Shown here in pieces: positions 56,399-64,000 of a stretch of 64,000 bases of DNA. Origin of the DNA: Aristolochia californica. Lineage: Eukaryota > Streptophyta > Magnoliopsida > Piperales > Aristolochiaceae. The stretch lies in the NCBI GenBank assembly GCA_029961685.1, contig JARWKL010000002.1, positions 34,626,908-34,690,907 of the forward strand, in the 5' to 3' direction. The position numbers were made by a program, and so were the translations under genes. Within the stretch, counting starts at the first letter, position 1, and the number at the start of each line of letters is the position of its first letter. A model generated the notes under the pieces. The model did not search any database and was not told the origin of the DNA. It worked only from the letters and a program-made list of their open reading frames with translations.

Positions 56399-56786
56399 TG
56401 TTGGAAGATGGGCTGAAGCCCACAAGCTCAAGGCAAGAAACTCACACGTCAAAGGAGTTTCACATGTGTGAATTATGATACTTCACTTAAAGATGGCATA
56501 GAGGTGTAAATATGTGTTTTTTTTATGTTTTTTATTTCAACAAGTTGTAGCCCTAAGGGCATTGTAATGACTATAAATAAAGGCATTGGCTAAGAGGTAG
56601 AGCATTGAAGCACTCTCCCCTCTTTCCACAAATTCGTCTAGCCCTCATTTTCACTTTGACGCAAACCTCTTTTCCCTTAATCCAAACTCTCTCCTTCCAC
56701 GTCCTTCTTCTTCTCCTCTCCTTCTCTCTTCTTCTTCTTCTTCCTTGTTGATCTAAAGTTCCTTTCATGAGATCCTAAATTCCACA
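56399..56786 (+). repeat. B1 3' LTR
   Basis: 388 bp, starting tgttggaagatgggctgaag and ending tcctaaattccaca, followed by aaacc of the TSD. Confidence 0.95.
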
Positions 56787-56791
56787 AAACC

Positions 56792-56978
56792 CTATACCCT
56801 AAACCCTAAGTTCAAGGGTATTATTATAATATAGTAGTTTCATAAATCTATAAATAGAGTTTCAAGGGGAGGGTAAGGAACAATCAATTCCATAACCCTT
56901 CTTCCTCCAGTTTTCTCCCAATGGATTTCTTTCTCTTTTTCTCCATGAACTAAATTCACGGAGTCTTGAAATTCAACA
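56792..56978 (+). repeat. A1 5' LTR, right part
   Basis: Resumes the interrupted LTR (ctataccctaaaccctaag) and ends gaaattcaaca, with the primer-binding site next to it. Adding the left part gives 438 bp, equal to the 3' LTR (439 bp). A TATA-like ctataaatagag is at about 56,850. Confidence 0.88.
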
Positions 56979-57405
56979 TGGTATCAGAGCTTCGATTTTT
57001 CAAGACTCCTGCTATGGTTTTTCAGGATCATTCTCCGTTGTGTTTTTTTTTCCATAGTTGATATTTTTTTTTTTTTCTGTTTGATCCTTTTTTTCTATTG
57101 CTACTCTCTTCGTGAGCAATTGCTAGTTCCTTAATTTTTTTTGTCTTCTTCTCTTCTTGCTAGTTATTATTGTTGTCTTGCATATCTTTGCTCGTTGTTG
57201 GATCCGACCGTCTCTGCTACTGACGGGAGTTTATCATTGGTCGGAAAGGCTGGTATTTGGTCTTTGTTGATTTGCCATCAATGCATAAATCTTGTTTGGA
57301 AAATAATCGGCCTTGTCATACCTTCGTTAGCCCTTCCTTTACTCGGAAAGATCTAGCTCTGTCTCTTCGTGTTATGTTTGCTAGCTGGGACTGCTTTCTC
57401 TGTTG
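56979..57405 (+). other. A1 leader
   Basis: T-rich leader after the primer-binding site. Short frames on the plus strand (57,141-57,356 and 57,257-57,571) are shadows of the antisense NF-YB piece and random. The region 57,250-57,405 may include non-coding sequence from the captured gene, because the NF-YB protein similarity fades without a clear boundary. Confidence 0.6.
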
Positions 57406-57630
57406 GCTTTCTTCGGTAGCCTCCCCGGTGATGAAACTAATGAACTCCGAGACGCACTCCTACACCGTCTCCTTGGAGTCCTTGGACATCTTCGCGTTCA
57501 TCAACAGCGCCTTCTTCATGATTAGACTCATGTTAGCGAGCGGAAGGAACCTGTCCTGCTCCCTCGGCTAGAAATCGCTATTAGCGTTGTTGTTATTTTG
57601 TCCCCCCGATTCGTTGTATGAGTCTGCCAT
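57406..57630 (-). pseudogene. Captured NF-YB (CCAAT-binding factor B) fragment
   Basis: On the minus strand from the atg at 57,630 it reads MADSYNESGGQ, an N-rich stretch, a stop, then [35 protein letters not shown], a stop, then ECVSEFISFITGEATEE. This is the start of a plant NF-YB: the leader before the histone fold, the invariant REQDRFLP entry, the MKKALP/NAKISKD loop and the ECVSEFISFITGEA helix that pairs with NF-YC. About 75 codons remain of a family of roughly 150-200; the DNA-contacting C-terminal half is absent. Two in-frame tag codons and several substitutions mark it as dead. It lies antisense inside A1. Confidence 0.9.
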
Positions 57631-58439
57631 TTGGAAACATTATGGCGGTCAATCAGGAAGAGTCTCTGTTGGATTTTTCTATTTGTCTACTGTTTCCGTT
57701 TTGTTGGTTGGCAGAACATCGCGGAAAATCATCCGAGTTCCTTCTACTGCTAGGCTATCTTCGAAAAGAATTATTTGGAAAGCTCTTCTGCAGATTTTTT
57801 GGAAACTAATCTTCTGGATTGATTTATTTTGGGAAGTCTCTCGTTGTTGTCCCATTTATGCTCAGCACTAGCTCTGCGTCGGGGAAGAAGAGGAATGGAA
57901 ACTTTCCTCTGGAGTTTCTTCCAAGCAATGTTTCTGCCGAAAGCAGGGAGGAAGACAATGTTACTATTTAAAAATTAAATGTTTCCTAACTTAGGAAACG
58001 TATGCAACCCGGACTCACCTGAGTCAACTCAGCCCGCCCGAGTCAAGCCAGTGCTGAGTTAACTCAGCCAACCACTCTTTCGTTTCAGACCGAGTCAACC
58101 CATACCAACTCGGGTTTGGGTCAACCTTACTTGGGCCACTTAATTTTTGCCTCGGATTGCATGCCAAACATTTTGCCGTTACTCGGTAAATTTGTTTTTT
58201 GGCTGGATTAATATTTTTTTAAGAATTGATAGATTATTCCTTGGTCATCATATTATTTGGTCTAGATATGTGCATTGGACTATTTTATAGGTTATTTTAC
58301 AAGAATTGTTTTGGGTCGTGTTAAGTGGGTCCAAGCCAAACCCATTTAAGCTGCTACTATTGTGTCTCTTTTGATGAGACAGTATTATTGAAGAAGAGGT
58401 AGCCTCATACCATTATTTAATGTCAATCCAGTCAAAAAT
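57631..58439 (+). other. A1 interior between NF-YB piece and minisatellite
   Basis: Bases 57,631-57,960 may include 5' flank of the captured gene (no frame recognised). From about 57,975 (tttcctaacttaggaaacg, a small palindrome) the sequence matches the family A interior at 10,690 onward, with gagtcaactcag-type repeats. Confidence 0.55.
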
Positions 58440-58750
58440 ATCAAAAAGAAATTTGTTGGGAGTCCATGACGGAGGAACTTATTGTTATATTTATTGTCAA
58501 CCCCTTAAAAAATATCAATTTTTTTTTGTTGGGAGTCCATGACGGAGAAACTTATTGTTATATTTATTGTCAACCCCTTCAAAAATATCAATTTTTTGTG
58601 GTTGGGTGTCCATGACGAAGGAACTTTATCCTGTCAAAAATATCAAAATATTTTTGGTTGGAAGTCCATGACAGAGGAACTTCATCCCCATAAAAAATAT
58701 CAGTTTTTTGTGGTTGGAAGTCCTTGACAGAGGAACTTATTGTTATATTT
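58440..58750 (+). repeat. Minisatellite in A1 interior
   Basis: Five to six imperfect copies of the 55-60 bp unit (gtcaaaaatatcaa, ttgggagtccatgacgga, ggaacttattgttatattta) seen also at 11,105-11,480, with different copy order. Confidence 0.8.
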
Positions 58751-59013
58751 ATGTTACTTCCCCCCATTAATATCATATTTTACTCTACCACTTGAAAGTC
58801 GTTGTCCTGTTGAGGGACACGGTGGTGGAGGTAGACACTTCAGAGCAATGTCTTCGTGGCTAGGAGTGATTTACTCTCAATGATATTATACCAGCTGAGC
58901 CTCATAAATGAGAGCACCAGCGTGAGGTGGAGTGTTGGAAAGAAATATTTTATACATCATTTGCAGCAAGCTGGGAGTTCATGTCGTTCTCTCACCCCCA
59001 GCTTGAGGGGGAG

Positions 59014-59452
59014 TGTTGGAAGACAGGGCCCAAGCCCACACGATCAAGGAAGGCACACATATCAAAGTGTATTAGAATATGGACCCAAGCCCATAAGACC
59101 AAGGAAGACCCATGCATCCAGGAGAAATAGAAGACGGGCTCAAGGCCCATAGATCAAGGAGAAGGCCCATAGGTCCACATACATTGATGGCAGGATGATA
59201 AATAAAGGGTCATCTCATAGAGATGGTATTGATGTAATTATGTTAAAGTTCCAGGGTTAAAACTCTAAACCCTAAACCCTAAGTTCAAGGGTATAATAGT
59301 AATATAGTAGTTTCATAAATCTATAAATAGAGCTTCAGGGGGAGGGTAAGGAACAATCAAATTCCATAACCCTTCTTCCTCTAGTTTTCTCCCAATGGGT
59401 TTCTTTCCCTTTTTCTCCATGCGCTAAATTCATGGAGTCCTGAAAATCAACA
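59014..59452 (+). repeat. A1 3' LTR
   Basis: 439 bp, starting tgttggaagacagggccca and ending ctgaaaatcaaca. Contains ctaaaccctaaaccctaag (59,265-59,283) and the TATA-like ctataaatag (59,321-59,330). Confidence 0.9.
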
Positions 59453-59456
59453 GGAT

Positions 59457-60048
59457 CCCTTTTTCAATATTCCAAGCAACAAAAGAGAGAAAGAAAAAAA
59501 GGAGAAAAGGGGAAGAAGGCTCTCGGGTAAAGAGAAGAAGAGAAGAGGAACAAGGTGTGCACCAAGCAAAGAGAGAGAGATTTATTCAAGAGAAAATTGT
59601 AGAACTTGATTAATTCCGAATTACAACACCTCTATTTATAGTAGAGGAAGTGATAGAGTTCTTATATAATTAACCTTTAAATCTCTTAATTACATTCCAA
59701 CTCTAACTCTCTAAGATAAGTCTACCTTGAAAGGATAACAATATCTAATAGAGTTCTAATATAATTTGAACTCTAAATATTTTTCAAAAACATGAAAATA
59801 AGGGAGGAAGTGAGCTTGGGGTCTTATCCTTGTGGGTCCCACGTAATCTTCCAGCTCATATTGATAAGATTCCAGCTCGTGGTATCTTTGTGGGTCCCAT
59901 TTGATCTTCAAGTCTTCTAACTCATTTCAGCTTGTGCTTCTTATCTTCTTAACTCATGCTAGCTTGGATGAGGATTCTTCTTGGCATCCCACATCCTCAT
60001 GGTGGGTCCCACCATCTCGTGCATCATGGTGGGTCCCACATTGTAATT
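59457..60048 (-). repeat. C2 3' LTR, main part
   Basis: Continues the LTR started at 50,724-50,738. It matches 34,235-34,875 and 28,977-29,589. Its inner end reads ttgtaatt where the C1 LTRs have ttgtaaca, so the terminal CA has mutated. The minus-strand polypurine tract (reverse of ctccccctcaagatgggg) follows. Confidence 0.85.
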
Positions 60049-61260
60049 CTCCCCCTCAAGATGGGGGTGAGAAAATATCGTAGATGCCCAACTTTCTACA
60101 GATGGTAGACATAATCTTATGACTGACTGGCTTGGTGAGAATATCTGCAACTTGACTTTGTGATGATATATGCTTTAGAGATAAAAGACCCACTTGAAAC
60201 TTTTCTCGTATAAAATGGCAGTCCACTTCAATATGCTTTTTTCTTTCATGGAAGACTGTTATGGACTCAATAGCTCACCGAGTCACTCAGAGGACGAGAC
60301 AATGACTCACCGAGTCATCTAATTTAACTTTCATTCTTTATGTTTCTTTTAGTTAAATTTTCATTGATTATGTAATAAGCTTGGACGTAAGGGTATAGTT
60401 GGGATTGATAGCCCTAAACTATCATGACTTGCAATACACTATTTAAGAGTTAAAGAAAATGAAATAAAGCAAGTCTTAAATTAGAGTAATTTAGACTAGA
60501 GAGATCCCTTGTCGAGTTCCTATCTTTGAGTCCTTGACGTGCATTGTTCTTGGAGTTACATTGGTGGAGATTTGGTGTGATCGAGAGAGAAGAGAGGAGA
60601 GTTACTCTCTTTCCCGAGCTAGAAGAGGAACCCTACCTCTTTCTCAGAAATCAAAAAGAGGGAAAGGGTTACGGGGAGTCTTGCTGCAAGAAGGAGACCT
60701 TCAGGTTGTTGGACTGGTGTTTACGTCAAAGAGGTAATCCTACACTCCTTTCCGAGTAGAGAAAGGTTATAATTTTATTCTTTTACGTGCATGATCAGTA
60801 TTGGCATATTAGGGAAACCCTGTATCTTGATGTGAATCCTACAAGGGAGGTTTTATGCATGGGCTATCTAAATGTCCCTTGATCCCTTGGTTATACCTAT
60901 AATTGAGAAAAGGAAACTCTTTTCCAAGTATAATGAAGAAGAGAGAAGAAAAGAGAGTTCATTTCACAGTTACGTGATCTAGAACCCTCAGACAGTGCTG
61001 GATTCATTAGTACCTTACTAAGTTACTAGATCCATGGCTAGGGACCATAACAATGACTCGATTCGATGTAATGTGTATAGCTGCTTGATTATCACAATAT
61101 AGATCCATCGGAACATCTTTGTAGAATCCCAATTCAGTGAGAAGAGATCTTATCCATAGGATTTTAGTAACAGTGTGTGCCATGGCTCTGTACTTTGCTT
61201 CAGCACTGGACAGTGCTACTACATTTTGCTTCTTGCTTCTCCATGTAATGTGTGTCTGCT
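60049..61260 (-). pseudogene. C2 RNase H, interrupted and deleted
   Basis: Minus-strand RNase H pieces at 60,060-60,256 and 61,053-61,248 flank a solo LTR. Compared with C1 (29,950-30,340) about 340 bp is missing at 61,248, where the tcttgcttctccatgtaa codons join directly to the end of RT. The domain is therefore both interrupted and internally deleted. Confidence 0.8.
60257..61052 (+). mobile_element. Solo LTR inserted in C2
   Basis: 796 bp, starting tgttatggactcaatagctc and ending ctagggaccataaca, with imperfect TSD aagac/atgac. C1 at 29,795 gives the uninterrupted sequence. No internal domain, primer-binding site or partner LTR is present, so it is the product of LTR-LTR recombination. 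A 67-codon frame at 60,534-60,737 within it is not supported as a gene. The orientation is uncertain because the TG...CA ends are symmetrical. Confidence 0.85.
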
Positions 61261-62132
61261 AGTTTGCATCCCAGCATTCCTATCTCCTCCAGTAGATCTA
61301 GGGCATACTTCCTTTGGGATAGCACAATCCCATGTTTGGATTGTAATACTTCAATACCCAAAAAATATTTGAGTAGTCCAAGATCCTTTGTCTTGAATTC
61401 AGCACATATTTTTTCTTTTGTTTCCTGGATGGCCTCAGAATCACTACCCGTTAAAATGATATCATCAACATATACTGCCATAATTACCTTCCCTCTATGT
61501 GTGTTTTTAATAAAAACTGAGTGATCTCCAGAGCATCTATAAAATCCTGCCCATATGAGGGCTTGACTAAATTTCTCAAACCATGCACGAAGGACTGCTT
61601 TAGATCATACAGAGATTTTTTTAGTCAACATACTGACTTCCCCCTCAACCACATACCCAGGTTGTTGCATATAAATTTCTTCTTTGATGTCCCCATTCAG
61701 AAAGGAAGTTTTCACATCAAGTTAATATACGTGCTAGGCAGAGTTAGCTACCAGAGATAATAACACATGTACCGAGTTCATTTTTGCCATCAGAGAATAG
61801 GTTTCTTCATAATCAATTCCATAACATTGCGTATAGCCTTTAGCCACGAGGCGAGCCTTGAGCCGAGCCATAGATCCATCCGGATTGTGTTTCACAGTAA
61901 ACACCCATTTCCAACCAACAAGTTTCTTTTCTAATGGAAGTGGAACTGGAGCCCATCTCGAAATTTCATAAAGGGTCTGCATTTCTTCATCCATTGCTGT
62001 CTTCCACCCTGAATGTTTGAGAGCCTCCTGATAGGACTGTGGTACAGATATGGAAGAAATAGCAGAGAGAAATTGACAACATGCAGGGGACAAATGATGA
62101 TGAGACACAAAATTTGATATGGGATGAGACAT
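61249..62132 (-). pseudogene. C2 reverse transcriptase
   Basis: RT begins at about 62,070 (SYQEALKHSGWKTAMDEEMQ, VGWKWVFTVKHNPDGSMARL, KGYTQCYGIDYEETYSLMAK) and is open to 61,734. It shifts through the NGD region, then opens again from 61,481 with intact MAVYVDDIILTG and LKYFLGIEVLQSKHG. Unlike C1, the YVDD motif is intact. Confidence 0.88.
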
Positions 62133-63304
62133 AGAGGGTATGGTGCATGATCTGGGTTCTATATTTGTGCGATAGGACGAGTATCATATTGTGGGCCAAA
62201 AACAATTGGAGAAGATGGATTTACCGCAGTGGGATCCGTAAACTGAGCAGGTGTGGTGTCAGTCGGTGTTTCTAGGGGCTGAGAAGTTTCTATAGCATGG
62301 GGCACAACCGGTGGAGGAGAACCTGGTACTGAAGATAAACCTGGAGGTGCAATGTCAAAATAGTATGGAGATTCTTCAAAAAATGTGACATCCCTGGACA
62401 CAAGTAAACGTTGAAGAGTGAGATTATAACAAACATAGCCCTTTTGTGTACGAGAGTATCCTAGATTGATACACTTGATAGATTTAAGATCAAGTTTACT
62501 GTGTTTTGGGGAGGAAATATGGACAAAACATTGACACCCGAAGATTGTCAAGGGCAGTGAACAGGGATCATCATTTGGTAATAATATAGAGTAAGGAGAT
62601 TTATTACCAAGAATGGAAGATGGTAGTCGATTTGTAAGAAAACATGCGGTCAGGATTGCATGAGGCCAATAAAAGTATGGAACTTTCATGGCATATATTA
62701 AACCTCGAGCTACCTCAAGAATATGACAATTTTTCCATTCGGCTACACCATTTTTTTGAGGAGTGTAGGCACATGATGTTTGATGGATAATGCCATTTTC
62801 TTGACAAAAAGAGTCAAGTTCTTTGGAAATGTATTCTTTGGCATTATCAGAACAAAGTATTTTTATGTTCTGACCAAACTGAGTGAGTACCATAGTATGA
62901 AAAGACTTAAAAATCAATGGTATCTCAGAATGCTCCTTAAAAAGAAACAACCAAGTGGTACGAGTGAAATCATTAATAAATGTAATAAAATACCTGACTT
63001 GAGAAATATTTGAGACGCTCAAGGGTCCCCATACATCGGTATGAATTAATAAAAATGGAGTAATACTTTTGACTTCTAGACGAGGTGAGTATATACTCCT
63101 TTGATGTTTACTCAGTTGAAAAACTTCACAATGAAACTCAGACCTGACTTTAAGAGTAGGAAACATATAATGAAGAGATTGTGAAGATGGATGTCCCAAC
63201 TGGTTGTGCCATAGCCTTGTCTCATTTTCACTAGTGGAAACTGTATTTATTTTTGGCACATCTAGGTAGTATAACACCCCTTGTTCATGGCCTCCACCAA
63301 TCAC
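62133..63304 (-). pseudogene. C2 integrase
   Basis: Open for 381 codons from 63,304 (IGGGHEQGVLYYLDVPK). Zinc site HNQLGHPS and CEVFQLSKH, with the second Cys of the pair replaced by Phe. Core: LLIHTDVWGPLSVSNIS, LCSDNAKEYISKEL and KNGVAEWKNCHILE, so both Asp and the Glu are kept. C-terminal KCINLGYSRTQKGYVCYN and a P/S-rich linker. Largely intact but for the zinc-site change. Confidence 0.88.
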
Positions 63305-63990
63305 CTGCTTCCTTATAAGATCCTAAAATACACACAAAGTGGGTGAGAAGGTGATAGAGCAATTAAAGTACTTTGTCAGCTGACTAACAGATAATAAATT
63401 CAAAGGGAAGTAGGAACAAATAGAATATCATTGAGCGGAAGTGATGGTGTAACGGAAGTGGATCCTTTCCCTTGAACCTTGGTTTGAGAACCGTCAGCTA
63501 TGGTAACAAACTTATGTGAAAGACACGAAGATACAGAATGTAATAAATGTCCGTTACCAGTAAGATGCTCGGAGGCTCCTGAGTCAATTATCCAGGAAAA
63601 ATGTCTGAGTGTTTGTTGGCATTATAACATATTTATCCATAGTGACCATTTTTTCCACTATAACTCCTTTCCTTGTAATAGCATGTATCGATAGAGTGGC
63701 CATATCTCCCATAGTGAGTGCTTTCTTTCCACAATTTTTCTATGATTTTAATTAGCCAACTAATCACAATGGTATCATTTTTTAACCATTTTTTTTATAA
63801 AAAATGTCCTCTTGATCAACAGGTGGTCCACGGTTGGTGAGATAACCAAGTAGGTCATTTATTATAAGAAACCTCCGAATCGATGTTGACCAACTCATAA
63901 AATTTGATACCCTTCGTAAGGGTATTGTGGTAATTCTGAGTATACCACCTTTGCTACTCACATTTCCTTTATCAATAATAGGCCCTTCAA
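63305..63990 (-). pseudogene. C2 gag and protease, internally deleted
   Basis: Gag N-terminus at about 63,978-63,735: KGGILRITTIPLRRVSNFMS, WSTSIRRFLIINDLLGYL and NDTIVISWLI. Where C1 has its atg, this copy has att (about 63,985). The middle of gag is deleted, so VISWLI runs into nucleocapsid-like sequence (63,735-63,610), then protease SGASEHLTG and KVQGKGSTSVTPSLPLNDIL. Frames shift and a deletion near 63,415 breaks NLLSVS. Confidence 0.8.
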
Positions 63991-64000
63991 CGAAAATAAT

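Larger units (their letters stand above)
50990..56786 (+). mobile_element. Ty1/copia element B1, best preserved
   Basis: 5797 bp with 388-bp LTRs (50,990-51,377 and 56,399-56,786), primer-binding site tggtatcagagc at 51,378, polypurine tract ttgagggggag before the 3' LTR, and a perfect 5-bp TSD, aaacc (50,985-50,989 and 56,787-56,791). The two LTRs differ at 16 positions by hand count (about 4%). Gag to RNase H occupy 52,274-56,391 with a handful of stops and one frameshift. The target is the telomere-like ccctaaaccctaa block of the A1 LTR. Confidence 0.96.
50739..59452 (+). mobile_element. Non-coding LTR element A1 carrying an NF-YB fragment
   Basis: Family A element with both LTRs: 5' LTR 50,739-50,989 plus 56,792-56,978 (split by B1) and 3' LTR 59,014-59,452. 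Without B1 it is about 2.9 kb. Primer-binding site tggtatcagagc at 56,979; polypurine tract gcttgagggggag at 59,001-59,013. TSD ggata/ggatc (one mismatch) inside the C2 LTR. The roughly 2-kb interior has no gag or pol but contains an antisense NF-YB piece (57,406-57,630) and a minisatellite (58,440-58,750). It must rely on enzymes from other elements. Confidence 0.9.
50724..64000 (-). mobile_element. Ty1/copia element C2, runs off the right edge
   Basis: Minus-strand family C element. Its 3' LTR is split: 50,724-50,738 and 59,457-60,048, separated by A1 (with B1 inside). Its interior (60,049-63,990) has RNase H, RT, integrase, protease and part of gag, with a solo LTR inserted at 60,257 and deletions in RNase H and gag. 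The 5' LTR lies beyond 64,000. It inserted in sequence flanking ATL copy 2. Confidence 0.85.

Noticed and set aside
57141..57871. Plus-strand frames inside A1 as element-encoded proteins
   Set aside because: They overlap the antisense NF-YB piece, resemble no gag or pol, and are not shared with other A copies.

Overview
This window looks like retrotransposon-rich (pericentromeric-type) DNA from a flowering plant, probably a dicot-like genome; the species cannot be named from sequence. The evidence is many Ty1/copia elements with the domain order gag-protease-integrase-RT-RNase H, LTRs bounded by TG...CA with 5-bp target-site duplications (TSDs), primer-binding sites of the plant initiator-tRNA type (tggtatcagagc), and decayed pieces of plant nuclear genes. 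No intact host gene, tRNA or rRNA was found. Letters A-I and X below are local family labels, not database names.

Layout. 1-2.7 kb: a diverged copy of sequence at 18.1 kb, then the 3' end of a non-coding LTR element (family A). 2.75-9.9 kb: a 3.47-kb direct tandem duplication. Each unit carries an exon scrap of D-lactate dehydrogenase (DLD) fused to a copia RT relic (X, + strand), followed by the 3' half of another copia (H, - strand). 9.9-12.2 kb: AT-rich DNA and a 5'-truncated family A element. 12.2-18 kb: mostly unassigned DNA, a copia RT relic (I) and a 341-bp tandem repeat. 18.1-22.7 kb: the second copy of the left-end sequence, two recognisable DLD exons and copia X. 22.66-28.08 kb: copia G, with TSD TTGCT, inserted in X. 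28.2-35.1 kb: a 192-bp satellite whose monomer begins with a piece of X, split by copia C1 (28,960-34,875, - strand, TSD TTTTT).

35.1-44 kb: a TNT1-like copia relic (E, +) abutting copia B2 (-), whose two ends do not match. 43.8-50.7 kb: two copies of a small locus encoding a RING-H2 ATL-type ubiquitin ligase (-), broken independently by different elements: short-LTR element D (44,038-46,762), the B2 end, and a family A element. 50.7-64 kb: a three-level nest. Copia B1 (50,990-56,786, TSD AAACC, LTRs about 4% different by hand count) lies in the 5' LTR of family A element A1 (50,739-59,452). A1 lies in the 3' LTR of copia C2 (- strand, running off the right edge). C2 also carries a solo LTR (60,257-61,052).

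The most striking single item is in A1. This element has no retroviral-type genes, but antisense within its roughly 2-kb interior it carries the 5' coding part of an NF-YB (histone-fold CCAAT-binding factor) gene, so it has captured a host gene fragment. Relative ages follow from nesting: the A1 insertion into C2 predates B1, and copia X and the DLD/X fusion predate the 3.47-kb duplication. Every coding copy seen has stop codons, frameshifts or deletions; B1 is the best preserved.
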